Below, in pieces: positions 32,795 to 44,608 of a stretch of 64,000 nucleotides of DNA. How positions within the stretch are numbered: position 1 is the first letter of the stretch; each line of letters starts with the position of its first letter. The notes under the pieces were generated by a model, which did no database searches, was not told where the DNA came from, and saw only the letters and a program-made list of their open reading frames with translations. The stretch comes from Chloranthus sessilifolius (lineage: Eukaryota > Streptophyta > Magnoliopsida > Chloranthales > Chloranthaceae), in the NCBI GenBank assembly GCA_021018995.1, contig CM037597.1, positions 3,733,299 to 3,797,298 on the forward strand, written 5' to 3'. A program made the translations under genes and the position numbers.

Positions 32795-35700
32795 TCTAAT
32801 TACCTCATTTGATGTTAACCGTAACACAAAATTTTTTCACACAAAAGCCTCTCAAAGAAAGAAAAGGAATTGCATTCAGGGTCTTAACAACAAAGCGGGG
32901 GTTTGGTGCTCAGGCGATGAGGACATCCATGCCATTACCATGGAATATTTCTCTGAAATTTTCTCAACAAGCAATCCAAATCCATCCCAAGTTGATGCTG
33001 CTCTCAGTTGTGTCCATTGCAAAGTCTCATCTTCTCAGAATAATTTTCTCCTTCAACCTTTTACTGTTGCTGATGTTAAACATGCATTGTTCCAAATGCA
33101 CCCCCTTAAATCTCCTAGGCTTGATGGTATACCTGCAATTTTTTATCAAAAGTTTTGGCACATTATTGGTGACTCGGTTGTTAAAATCTCCTTAAATTTT
33201 TTGAATGGTTTCGCTGATATCTCTTCAATTAACAAAACCTATATTACCCTTATCCCCAAAACCAAGAATCCGGTTACCATCAGTGAATGTCGCCCTATTA
33301 GTCTCTGTAACGTGATCTATAAAATCATTGCTAAATCCCTTGCAAACCGCTTAAAGCCCATACTTCCATCGATTATTTCTGAAAATCAATTTGCTTTTCT
33401 GGCTAACAAGTTAATAACTGATACTGTGCTTACGGCTTTTGAAATTGGACACTTTTTAAAAAATAAGAGAGGGATCAATGGGGTCTGTAGCCTCAAGCTC
33501 GACATGAGCAAAGCGTATGATAGAGTTGAGCGGGTTGGAGAAGACCCTTCTCAGACTTGGGTTTCATCCTAGATGGGTCTCAATGTTGATGAGTTGTGTT
33601 TCTTTTGTTGCTTACTCTATCCTCATCAATGGTGGTATTGTCGGGAGTCTTACTCCTTCTAGGGGTCTCCGGCAGAGAGATCCCCTTTCTCCTTATTTAT
33701 TTATTATTTGTTCGGAGGTTTTTTCCGCTCTTCTTCTAGATGTAGAGTCTAATGGCTCTATTTCTTGTATGAAAATTTGCAAAGGTGCGCCTCCTGTATC
33801 TCACCTCCTTTTTGCAGATGATAGCCTCATTTTTACTAAGGCGGATACAAATGAGAATCATATGATTGCATCCATCCTTCGTCTATTTAAAAGTGTTTCG
33901 GGGCAAAAAATTAACTTATGGAAGTCAACCATCTCTTTTAGTAAGAATGTCAACGAGGAGTGACAAGCCATTATGCAAGTGATCCAGATCAGGAAAGTTA
34001 CTACTCAGGAGATGTATCTCGGCTTACCATTGATGATTGGGAAATCAAAGCGTCATTTCTTTTCAGGAATTAAAGATAGAATCTGGATGAAGCTTCAAGG
34101 ATGGAAGGAGAAACTCCTCTCTGCTGCTGGCAAGGAAGTTCTACTCAAAGCTGTTATTCAAGCTATCCCTACTTACGCATGAGCTGTTTTTGCCTGCCCA
34201 AAGGTTTTCTCAGGGAGATCTCTACGATGATGGCTAGGTTCTAGCAGGGGAGGAACGACAAAAATCGTGGCATCCATTGGCTGAGTTGGGATCAGATCTG
34301 TAACCCTAAGGGTGATGGAGGCATTGGTTTTCGGAACCTTGAAGCTTTTAACCTAGCAATGCTAGCGAAGCAAGGGTGGAGACTCTTAACTAATGATAGA
34401 CCTATTGTGGCAAGACTCCTCAAGGGAAAATATTTCCCAAATGACTCCTTTTTTAGTGCTACCCCAAAGCCGAACTCCTCTGCTATATGGAACAGTATCC
34501 TCAGCGTGAAAAGTAACATTGATCAAGGTCTTTTGTTGTGGGTGGGAAATGGTAACTCCATTAAGATTTGGGAGGATAGATGGATACCCAAACCATCCAC
34601 TTTCAAGGTGATTACTCCAAATCCGAACTGGGCAGATATCACCATTGTGGCCGATTTGATAACGAAGGGCACCAGGGGATGGGACGAAAGAGTTATAAAG
34701 GAGGTTTTCATGGATGAAGACGCAGAGGCTATTCTTGGAATACCTCTTAGCGCTGGCCACTATAATAATACTTCAGTTTGGGCTCGTACTCACCATGGAA
34801 AGTTTACGGTGCGAAGTGCTTATCACCTTGCTCACCAGGTGGTGCGTAATGCGTTGTGTCGCGCTAAGTCTAGCTCCAATTTGGACGGGGTTATTTGGAA
34901 AGAAATCTGGAGAAGCCAGGCGCCAAACAATGTGAAGGTTTTTTGTTGGAAAGCCTGCCGAAATATCCTCCCTACAAAGGCCCTGCTCTACCCAAAAGTC
35001 TTTCATAACTGCCCAAGGTGTGATATTTGTGACACCCAACATGAAACTGTCATTCATGCCATTTTTCAATGTGATTGGGCTGCTCATGTGTGATTCTTAT
35101 CGACGCTTGGGTTACGAGTTGATCATCGACGGATGGCATCTTTCATGGAATGGATTCAGCTGATCTTAACTGATGTTGGGGAAGCCTCTCAATATTTTTC
35201 TCGCTACTGCTTGGGTAATTTGGACTGCCCGCAATATCTTTGGACATGAAGGAGTGGCCACTAACCCACTCAAAACTGTTTACTCGGCCATGCGTATGGT
35301 AACTGAGTTTGAAGAGGCAAATGCTACCAATATCTATGCAATTGAGACGCTAGCTCCGGACCATTAGCTACCACCTACGGAACAATCTTTCAAAATAAAT
35401 GTTGATGGGGCATGGCTCCAAGCTATTGAGGCTGTTGAAATCGGGGTGGTCATTAGAGATCATGAGGGTGTTGTCATTGGTGCTAGAGCTGCTGGTGGCT
35501 TGAAAGGGCACTCCTCACTTGTGGGCAAAGCCTTAGCTGCTTACCATGGACTCTTACTCGTGCATAACATTGAATTAACACGGGTCGTGCTCGAATCTGA
35601 TTCCCAAAGTGTCATTTCTGCAATTCATGCCAAGGAGGACCTATTGATATCAGCTACATCATTAGAGACATTAAGGGCCTCAGCCTGGGTTTCTCCTACT

Positions 35701-35873
35701 TTGAAAGTAAATACATACGCAGAAGTGCCAATTCTGCTGCAGATGCTCTCTCTAAGTTCGATTTGAACTGATCAAGTTTTGGTCGAGGCTACCCCTCCTA
35801 TTCTCTCTATTGTCTTTGAAGATATTTCTCTTAAATGAATTTCTCTTGCCCTTATCCTAAAAAAACAAAGACA
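32795..35873 (+). mobile_element. 5'-truncated LINE (non-LTR retrotransposon) inside the STP pseudogene
   Basis: Pieces of one plant L1-type ORF2 follow in order. The RT N-terminal NTKFFHTKAS block lies near 32820. RT continues with the palm Asp in LDMSKAYDRVE, a frameshift near 33517, GLRQRDPLSPYLF and the catalytic LLFADDSLIF at about 33810. After stops at 33963 and 34182 come the connector, a zf-RVT segment (34359-35093, CPRCDICDTQHETVIH) and an RNase H domain (INVDGAW at about 35400, LESDSQ). It ends in a short A-rich tail near 35863. The endonuclease domain is missing, so the copy arrived 5'-truncated and has since gained frameshifts. The 3' end abuts the remnant of STP exon 3. Confidence 0.9.
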
Positions 35874-36499
35874 CTCTACTCCGGCTTGCCATCCTCGTTA
35901 ACTACTTCATTGCCAAGATGATGAACGGCCAGGGTGGCACTTCAGCTTAGGCTTAGATGCAGTTCCAGCTTTGATAATCACCGTTGGATCCTTCTTTCCA
36001 AACTTTTTCATGGAATGGCGCCGTCAACGTCATCGCCACTTTCATTTCAATCACCCCTATGGATAGTTTGGGGAGAGTCAGATGCTTCTGTCTCAAGTAA
36101 TCTATGCCGCTGTCGAATTCTAATTTCTCCCAATAAGATTAATCAATTTTTTTGAAAGATTATCGGAATAGGTAGTCTATTGAACTTTTTCCTACTAGTT
36201 GCTTGATTCCTCGATTCTTTGACTTATTATTGAATTTTCCCGATTTTGACTATTCTTCCAATTTATTCAAAAATTTAGTGATTGATTCATGCATTAATCA
36301 CACTTTCTTAATTTCTTATTGTTATATCGCTGTCAGTTGTTAATGAATGGAAACCATATCATATACTTATTTTATTATTTAAAGATATTAATGTAATTAT
36401 AATCAAATGACCTCAATACCAAGAATTTTTGTAATTCCAAGCATGATTTTAAATGTCAGCAATATTCAATATATAACAGCCGATATTTACTAGATTAGG

Positions 36500-36840
36500 C
36501 CCAATCTAATACTATATATGCAGCCTAAACCCCCCAACCCAATTTTATGTGGGGTCAAATATCAGGTCAAAAATAGGTCAAATTTCTGCCCATATTGGCT
36601 CATAATAGGTCATATCGGATTATATCGACTGATAATATGTATTGGATATGAATTGGAAACAAAACCAAAAAATTCCCTTTTCGCAAAACAAATGTACTTT
36701 TTATTATTTAGTATTTTCAAAAAGGTGTCTAAATTATGGCCAGTTTGGCTTATCCATATACGATATAATCCAATACATATCAGCCTGAGACCCACCCGAT
36801 ATGAGATAAATATCGGACTTTGAACCCCTAGTTCCAAGGT
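36500..36840. repeat. TATCGGATTATATCG-type repeat in STP pseudogene intron 3
   Basis: The segment contains GGTCATATCGGATTATATCGACTGATA at the left and its rough complement (TATCCATATACGATATAATCC...ATATCAGCC) at the right, so it is a loose inverted repeat of the CGATAC class. Confidence 0.55.
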
Positions 36841-37330
36841 CATTTCAAGTAATTTACCTTAGCCTACCGACTAACTCTCTCTTATGTATTTTCAGGTTGT
36901 CATTGGAATCCTCATTGCTCTAAAATTCGGTGTCAGCCGGGTTGCCACCATCTCCAGAGGCTATGCCATTTGGGTCGTGCTCTGCATCTGCGTCTACGCA
37001 GTCGACTTCGCACGATCATGGGGCCGTCCCCAGCGAGATATTCCCTCTTGAGATTCAGTCAGTAGGTTAAAGTATCAACGTATCTATAAACATGCTGATG
37101 ACCTTCATCACAGCTCAAGTGTTTCTGATAATGCCATGCCACATGAAGTTTTGAGCTCTTCTTCGCATCCTGGGTGTCTATAATGACTATTTTTGTGAAA
37201 CTATTTCTGCCTGAGACGAATGTGCTCATTGAAGAGATGGTGCAAATGTGGTAGAAACACTGGTTCTGGTCCAAGTTCATCTCCGATGACGACGACGACA
37301 ACCATGGAGATCAACGAGAGATCGTCCAAT

Positions 37331-37768
37331 GGACGGTAGTCAATCAAAGCGTTTTCTTTTACGTCTCTTTCTGGCTTTTTTTTCTCTATTTTAATTTTCC
37401 TCGCTCTAATTTTTGTTTAAAGTTAGCTAATTTCCCTGATAACATTTCAATTGAATTAATTTGTTATTACATATCTTATTTCTTACTGTTTTAAACCATT
37501 TTTTATCATCACTAGCTCTCTGTTTCGTTCTGCCATGTTTTCTCATTTACTAAACTGATTCTAGTCCATAGAATCCAGTTGAAAGTTTGACATTTGCGGA
37601 TTTAGGAATTTTTCTGTTTGAGAAAGAGTAGTCAACCTGCCAAAATTTACGAAACCCAGTCCAAGCATGGCCCTCACAGTCCAGTTCAACATCTTCATTG
37701 CTGCATTACTTTTTATACTAATATAAATGGACAAAAGGGGTCTCCGGCGGTTTCTTTTCTTTTTTTCT
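37331..37768. other. 3' flank of the STP pseudogene
   Basis: The first 140 bases resemble the 3' UTR of the intact STP gene (TTGAATTAATTTGTTATTA). The rest has no recognised feature. Confidence 0.5.
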
Positions 37769-39720
37769 TCAGTTCACAAACTCTATCCCTGTAAATGGAG
37801 CCCCTGCATGGAGTTGAAGAGCACATTCACCGACCACCTGTAAAAATTAACACGGAAACCATCATAACTAGCTTACAATTGGATTAACACCAAATCCCCA
37901 AGGGATTGGGGGTGCGGACAACGGAAAGGTGCAAAAAATAAAAATTAAATTAAATTAAAACACCCGAATTCCTTCAGAAAATCTGCTTTGAATCCACACC
38001 CATTTGCTAAAAATTATAAAGTGACAAAATGGCAAGCAAAACCACATGCTCTAATCCACTCGGAAGTTTTAGGCAAGGCCTTTGAACAACCCCGTCTTCT
38101 ATGACAAACACAAGGTCTTCCCCTTTCCGTGAATATATTGACTGTCAGGCTCTTTTTTCTAGGCAGAACTTTTTTTTACAATTTTCCATAAAAAAAATTC
38201 CAATAGTACTAAGAAATAACAAAGATGAATATTCAGAAGTAGAATTATTTATATTTTGCGAAACACTCAAACCATGGCATACTTCGAACATCCTATTAAG
38301 AAACAAAGGGATTATTGAACTAGCTGTCGTGTGTTTTTAATACTATGAGTTGAATTAGCTATTTATCTTGCTCGATGAAAGAGGTGGAGGGTGGTATCGG
38401 TATCGGCCGATCCTGATACTGTTACCACCCCGATACCTGTATCGCGGTGGTATCGGTATCTGTTCTTGACGAAACTGATACGTATCGGTATCAGCCGAGT
38501 TTTGATACCATAGCATGGAGCCTAATAGTAGAAAGGTTGACGGAGGTGTTTGGGATAAGTCTTTTCGGTGAAATGCTTTTACAACAGTCTTAGAGTGAAG
38601 GGGGGATGGAAAGGAGTTCGGGGCCAGGTGGCCGCGCGTGGAGAATCTTTTGGGGGGTGATCTTAAGGGCGGTTTGGCCGCTATATGGATGGAAAGAATG
38701 AAAGAGTTTCAGGAATAATAGGAGAAATGTTCGATTGGTTATTAAGAATGCTTTGTTGGTTGAACGGGTGGGGGAGGCTGTCCAGGATTCGATTCAGCTT
38801 ACCTGGGAGTTATAGGATATAGAGATGCCCAGTTTGGATGTGAGCATGGATTGATGACTGGGTCTAGGGGTGTGGACCGTGTGGTTGGCTGCATGGGTCT
38901 ATATCTTGGAAATTGGATATGTATCGTCCAAGCTTCCTGGACAATACGTATGATTGTACCGGATGATACAGTGAATGTATCGGCCAGTTTTTTTAAATCT
39001 CGGACAGTACTTTGAATCCATCATCTGATATTTTGAAAAAAAACAAAATCTCAGTACAAACAATACCGTCGTTGTATCGTTTGATATTTTCGACGATACA
39101 GTGTCACTCCCACTTTTTCAAACTCTCGGACGATATTTTGAATGTATCGGACGAGATTTTGAAAAAAACCAAAATCACAGACGATACAAACCAGTCAAAG
39201 GCTGTATCGTCCGAGATTTTGGACTATTCTTACATGGTACGGCAAAATGGGTATGTATCGTACTGCCACTTGGCGAGACCAGTACATATCATCCAATATG
39301 TTCCGGTATGGCTGTATCATCCGAGATTTTGGCCCATGGCTGTCCAGTACCCACGCTAGCCCGCCGACGGCTAGTGTTGGGTCCTCTCTTCTTTGAGGTC
39401 CTGTATTGGGCACCATCCTAGATAATAGCTTGCATACTTCATAAATTTTGTAACATATATACAACAAACACAAGGAAAATTTTAGAAGAGATTGCCTCTT
39501 TAAGTACCTGAGCCATAGATCTGTAAGAGTATTCCGTAACCCCAGCAACGTGAGGTGTTATCAAAACATTCGGAAATTTCAAAATTGGATCATCAGGATC
39601 AAATGGTTCAGTCCAAGCAACATCCATGCCTAAGCCACCCAAGTGACCTGATTGAAGGTGATTAGCAACAGCTTTATAGTCCAGAAGACCACCGCGAGCA
39701 ACATTTACCAGAAGGGAACC
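37769..39720 (-). CDS. D-isomer-specific 2-hydroxyacid dehydrogenase, last two exons (partial gene)
   Basis: Two minus-strand exons are visible: 39508-39720 (71 codons; TTGACAG acceptor, CTCAG|GTACTT donor) and 37769-37837 (22 codons plus TGA; ACAG acceptor). Together they encode the C-terminal NAD-binding half: GSLLVNVARGGLLDY, GHLGGLGMDVAWTEPFDPDD, the catalytic-His segment NVLITPHVAGVTEYSYRSMA, then VVGECALQLHAGAPFTGIEFVN. This is the At1g72190-like group related to hydroxypyruvate/glyoxylate reductases and phosphoglycerate dehydrogenase. The intron between them (1.67 kb) holds repeats and a LINE scrap. The upstream exons, expected above 39727 on this strand, are not found before the transposon nest. 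The gene is either split by a very long intron continuing past the window or truncated. Confidence 0.85.
37838..38384. other. Intron sequence of the dehydrogenase gene
   Basis: It lies between the two dehydrogenase exons. The open stretch at 38101-38340 on the plus strand is AT-rich and matches no family I know, so it is not called. Confidence 0.5.
38385..38510. repeat. CGATACGTATCGG-type repeat, same subfamily as MES intron 2
   Basis: It contains GGTGGTATCGGTATC, TTGACGAAACTGATACGTATCGG and ends CCGAGTTTTGATACC, closely matching 3820-3884. It is one of the clearest links showing that the CGATAC repeats are copies of one mobile family and not independent microsatellites. Confidence 0.8.
38530..38830 (+). 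pseudogene. Degenerate LINE 3'-end fragment
   Basis: With one stop, a frame reads RRIFWGVILRAVWPLYGWKE, then KSFRNNRRNVRLVIKNALL, the W-x-ERN-x-RxF pattern seen at the end of plant LINE ORF2. Flanking CGATAC repeats lie on both sides. It sits in the dehydrogenase intron. Confidence 0.55.
38900..39345. repeat. GTATCGTCCGAGATTTTGG-type repeat block
   Basis: The words GTATCGTCC, CGGACGATA and GATTTTGAAAAAAAACAAAATC recur in both orientations. The dominant word is TATCGTCCGA instead of CGATACGTATCGG, and the same variant appears at 56531-56745 and 57160-57390. It lies immediately downstream (minus sense) of the 39508-39720 exon. Confidence 0.65.
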
Positions 39721-39727
39721 CTGTCAA

Positions 39728-40449
39728 TAAAACAAAGTTAGCATATATGTTCAAGTTTTTCAATTTGCAATGTAGCTAAAATATAAAAAATATAGGACCA
39801 AGCCTTACTGCAACCACGGTCACCAAATTCTCCAATTTTTTGAAAAAATCGCAAATAATTTGCGAATTTAAGGCTATACAAATTAATCAGGAATTTTTTT
39901 TAAAAAGCATAAATTATTTAAATCCTGTGCTGACCAGGCATGTACTGAATTTGGGGTGCGCATGTGCCCCTGGGATTAGGTGGGTGCTCTAAGAGGCCCG
40001 GTTCAAGGGATCAAAAGCGGATTCGGTATCGGTTCCACGATGACCGATACGTATCGGTATTGGCCGATACGGATGTTTTTTTTTTTTTTTTGGTTTAAAT
40101 AGAAACTGAAAAGTGAAAAAATAAAAGAAAAAACAATATTAAAATTTTGGGTACCTCTTTGTTCATCGCGCTCACATGTTTAATGAAAGCGCTCATGCCA
40201 GAAAATCATTAAAACCCATTGATTGGGTTGGATAGGATGATAGAAATCGTGTTTCACCCCGATCTTCTACAAATATGATCTTGAGATCACGTTGCACCTA
40301 TCAAACGGTCAGCTGTTGATGATTTGCAATCTCTAAAGTCTAAATACTAATTTGTGGAATCTGGGAACAAGCTGAACCCACATTTTGGGTAGTGAGTACA
40401 AAGTATTTGAATTAATAAAACTCTGCATTGTTGGAAACTTTCGAATCAT
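39728..40449. other. Intronic or intergenic stretch with repeat scraps
   Basis: Bases 40015-40075 are a short GGGATCAAAAGCGGATTCGG...CGATACGTATCGG copy. Bases 40225-40315 carry the CTTGAGATCACG arm of the 27690-28060 family. No dehydrogenase exon was found here. Confidence 0.5.
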
Positions 40450-40474
40450 ATGAAAACAAGGTCATTCACCTCAT

Positions 40475-40730
40475 CGGATTTTATAAAACTCATGAAGCAC
40501 ACTTTAGCTGCCTACCAATTCTTTTCAAAACCTGTGACTGCCGCAGATTTTTGTGACCTTAGCATCTGTGGAAGTCATCTTTTGACAGAATTTGATATAC
40601 GAAGTTTTATGAAGCACGTTTTGGCCACCAAATCATTTCAAAAGCTGACTGTTCCAGATTTATGTGACCCTGGTAATGTGGAAGTCAACATGAGGAGAGT
40701 CGATAAGTCGTTAATAGTGAGTATTGAGTA
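40475..40730. repeat. Imperfect ~127-bp direct duplication
   Basis: TTTTATAAAACTCATGAAGCACACTTTAGC...GCAGATTTTTGTGACCTTAGCATCTGTGGAAGTC is repeated as TTTTATGAAGCACGTTTTGGCC...CCAGATTTATGTGACCCTGGTAATGTGGAAGTC. Both copies stay open in the same frame (SFMKHVLA and DLCD words), but no protein family is recognised and the frame is short. Confidence 0.6.
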
Positions 40731-43475
40731 GTGACTACTGACTAGTAAATTCCTCACTCAAATTGAACTTATTTATGGTCGTTTTACACCCTGCATTGAA
40801 TCCTCACCCTCTTTTTCTCATGTTTCATAGGTCATAGGTGCATTGCTGTAATTTGATTAAAGAAAGCAAAATTAGCTACAGATCAAATATTTCATTAAAG
40901 AAAACAAAATCACAGCAGATCAAAATCTTAGAAACTAAAAAATTGGCCTGATAAGCCTACTTCTACTTGAACAAGGGTCGGCCCTGTGCATGGACTCAAT
41001 TCAATCTAAGGCCCCAAAATGATGTGTGATATGGCTCATCGTCTCCATCATCATCGTTTTGATTACGACTTTGTGCCTCCCCAAAATTTTGTTGTTGCCC
41101 GCTAGTGTAAGGGCCATGAGTTGGAGTCTCATACATTTCAGTATTAATATATTGATTTTCATCTCCATACCGCCCACTCGATGTATAGGACCCAAATAAT
41201 TGCACCCCAAACTGCCCATATGCCCATTCCACACCATTGAACGCTGACCCTTGTAGTCCATAAGGTCCATAGTCAAGCATAATACCTTGTGTAGGAGGTA
41301 TCTCTGTTCCTAGCCCCGTTGCATCGCTACCCTCACCACCTCCTGTATAAGGTTGATCTGTATCCCATTGACGATCATCGTCATCATTCCAATTTTCCAG
41401 GCTAGAACCTCTCCCCCCTATAGGTATCATGCACCACAATATCATCATCTCCACCTCGGTTGTAACGACCACCTACATCGAATCCAGGAGGGGGACTTGG
41501 ATCGTCACTACCATCGCGCTCGTCCGAATCATTGCCTCTCTCAGTTTCCTCTTCGATATCAGATTGTGCTTGAGCTTGACTTACATATTTAGCTTTCTTT
41601 TTTCTTTCCTTCGACTGAGCCGTTTGGAGATCCTCATCATTACCCACATGCTCATCTAACCATAGGTTATTGTGACCATCAAATAATGGCTCCTCTCTCT
41701 CACATAACCATGGGTTCAATGGATTATCGTCTTGGAATATTTAATCCAAATCAATGGGTGTACCATAGTCGTATTCCTCCTTTCGTAGATTGCGGGTTCG
41801 CAATCGCATGTTATAATGTACAAAAACCAATTTATTTAGTTTCTTTGAAGATAATCGATTTCTGGTTTTTGTATGGATAAAAGAGAAAGTACCCCAATTG
41901 TGTTCACACCCAGAAGCTGAATACGTTTGGCTGAGCACGCGTACGGCAATCTTTCTTAAAGTAGGCGCCGAGTCACCATAGTTTACTCACCAAGTATCTG
42001 GAAAAATATAAATTGAAATAAAACTAGATTATAAGTTTATAACAACTAATAAAATAAATAATGCAATTATCAATATTAAGTATTATGTATAATTAAGTGT
42101 ATATAATTATACCTGCATTAGTAGTTAAAATGAATGATGTCGCATTTTCAAAACCAAATTCTCCTCGCATATGTCGAAACGTTTCGATTTTCCATATTTG
42201 AAATAAGTAATGACATAAAACCAATATTAGGTTAAAGTTTGAAGTTTGAACTAACTATTATAAGGTAATTTTTACCAAAACTACGCTCTAGTTACCTACC
42301 TGCTTTATTGCAAAGTTTGCTGGTTTAAATCCAGCTCTAACCTTCTTATAACAATTTTCAATGCAGACAAGAGTTCTGGAACCTCTTCGAAATTCTGACT
42401 GTAGTGATAAAGTAGATTTAAAAAGTACCCTACAAGTAGACTCATTAACCTTTAATATATTGCATAAAATTATAAATGCATGTAAATAAAAAATATTCAT
42501 GCACCATTGAGTTACTACCTGCTGCGTGGAGGTCATGATGGAACAGATTCTCCCATCGTGCATCAATGATTGCCCAAATATCTTCCTAAATTCTCGGCAT
42601 TCACTTTGATTGCAAGTTTGGCTGTATTCATTGCCTCATTAAACGTATGCCATAGCAGGTTTCTCATCCCCCAACAAGCCTTAACACTTGAACCAACGGC
42701 TCAATTGAACACACAATTTTTTTTACTCGTTTCCAAAACCTTTTTGATTCTATGATTGCAACTACACTTTGACCCTTCTCCGAACATGCATATCTTGATC
42801 CTACTCATTGATTAGATTGAAATATTTTCTTCAGATTTTTTTAATAGGATAGTATGCTCTCTAACGCTATATAATGTGTGACAAAACGTGTAATGCCGGG
42901 TCATAGGAGCTCAGCATCACCTGTATGCTTTCTCATGAGAGTGACTACCCAGGTGTGATTGTAGATGAAGGTAGTTACTTCCCTTGCTTGCTTTACTACT
43001 TTTAAGACCATCTTAGTCTTTCCAATATCCTTTAACATCAAATCGATGCAATGTGTTGCGCATGGAGTCCAAAATAGATGTTTTATTTTCTTCATTAACA
43101 GTTTACCAGCTTTCTTATAGTTGGTACCATTGTCTATAATTATTTGTACTACTCGTGACTCTCCAATTTTACCAATAACTTCATCCATGAGGATACATAT
43201 GTATTCTACATTATGGATCTCACTGGATGCATCAACCAAATTATGAAAAATTGTACCCAACGGACTATATACTAGAAAATTAATTATTGATTTTCAAGTT
43301 GGTCCGCTCCATCCATCACACATGATAGCGCATCCTTTCTCATCCCAAATTTTTTTGAATGTGTCAATATATGTATTAACTTCTTCTGTCTCTTTCTCCA
43401 AATAGGGCTCAGAAACTTCATAAATAGAAGGTCCTTTGAATCCCGAACCTGCTTCTACAATACTATCTATCATTG

Positions 43476-44347
43476 TGACGGGGGACTTCAAGATCAAGAG
43501 CATTGGAGTTGGGCCGCAACAGAATTATCAGCTTCAAAGAAAATATATATATATATATAATGAAGGTGGTGAACAAGGAGTGACGACGTGATTTTGACCC
43601 CCTTTAATAGAGTAGGTCACGGACGTCCGTGGGGCACTACGGACATCCGCAGGCGTCGTGACAGGATTTTCTAATTTTGCAAAAATTTCCTCTTTTAGTC
43701 TTTTATTATTATTATTATAACTCTTTATTTCGAATTAATTATTGTTGACCTATATAGGGAGCCTTGTAAAGACAATTTAATTAGTAATTGAATATTTTGA
43801 ATGCTTTTATGCTTGAATATTCTTCTTCTCGAGATGGGTTTAGTGTGAGGCTAAGAGAGTAATTCCCATATATCTTCTTATTTATATTTTGTCATCTATT
43901 TTCTTTGATCTTTCATTATATTTGCTATCTATCAATCTTTGCTTGCTTTTCTAAATCCCAGTCTATTGATTTCTCAATCCCAAACTCTAAACCCCTTTCT
44001 AGAACCTTAAATCATGCAGAGCCCAAAGCCTTTTCTAAACCATAAACCTAAACCAAACCATACAAAACCATAAACCTAAACCAAGCCTTTTCACAGCCCT
44101 AGTTTGAACCCGTGAACCTACATCGGATCGAAGACGAACGCCCAAGCCTAGAAAAGCTAGAGTTCTATCTCTAGGCACGATCTCGCTTCAAATTTAACGG
44201 TACTTGCACATCGGACTGGACCCTAGCCAGATCTCGCGTGATCTAGTTATCTGAATTCTTTGAACCTGAAGGTATTGAGTTAATTTTGAGATTAAGCTTG
44301 AATTAATTTTATTTAATTAATCATTTTAGAGTAACCGTCCCACGTCA
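43476..44347 (+). repeat. 5' LTR (872 bp)
   Basis: It starts TGACGGGGGACTTCAAGATC and ends AACCGTCCCACGTCA. It contains a GC-rich self-complementary tract (CACGGACGTCCGTGG) followed by an AT-rich region and AAACCATAAACCTAAACC repeats. It differs from the 3' LTR by many substitutions and indels (872 versus 909 bp), so the insertion is not recent. Confidence 0.92.
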
Positions 44348-44350
44348 ATT

Positions 44351-44363
44351 TTGGTATAAGAGC
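44351..44363 (+). promoter_or_regulatory. Primer-binding site, initiator-Met tRNA type
   Basis: TTGGTATAAGAGC begins 3 bases after the 5' LTR and differs by one base from the common plant PBS TGGTATCAGAGC. It supports assignment of LTR orientation. Confidence 0.75.
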
Positions 44364-44528
44364 CCTAGTTTTCTAGGTTAGGGCATATTGTGTGTCATTT
44401 TAATTTTCATTATATTTTATCGCATTTGTGTTCAAAGTATGCACGTGTACTGTTTGACAAAATTCCTCATCCATTGTGGTTCATGTTTGCATGTCATTTA
44501 GCACCTGTATTAGTAAATCGTGCTCACC

Positions 44529-44608
44529 ATGAGCATGAGCGAGATTGTCGATGTCCTTAGGGACATCAAGGCCCAAATGTGTGCAATTAATAATAGGAGC
44601 CGCTTGTG
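44529..44608 (+). pseudogene. Probable gag N-terminus, cut off
   Basis: ATG 44529 opens MSMSEIVDVLRDIKAQMCAI before a stop at about 44607. The gag-like protein resumes only near 45905, so about 1.3 kb of foreign-looking, GC-richer sequence separates the two parts. Confidence 0.4.

Larger units (their letters stand above)
31835..37330 (+). pseudogene. Decayed tandem copy of the STP sugar transporter, split by a LINE
   Basis: Homology to the intact STP gene is clear but broken. From ATG 31835 a shortened exon 1 jumps at ATTTTTGGC directly into mid exon 2 (CAGTATTGTAAATTCGACAG), so intron 1 and about 35 codons are lost, with a stop in frame; homology fades near 32025. Exon 3 remains as 35874-36096 with two large internal deletions and a TAG. 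Exon 4 (36896-37330) has several indels, including loss of the GPLGWLVP region, and a TGG-to-TAG change near its end. Splice signals of introns 2 and 3 are partly recognisable. The copy cannot encode a carrier. Confidence 0.9.

Noticed and set aside
32795..35873. Endogenous pararetrovirus as the source of the RT domain
   Set aside because: The FADD-type RT with zf-RVT and plant RNase H order, and no LTRs or movement protein, is a LINE.
38101..38340. 79-codon plus-strand frame in the dehydrogenase intron
   Set aside because: AT-rich, no family resemblance and no splice context.
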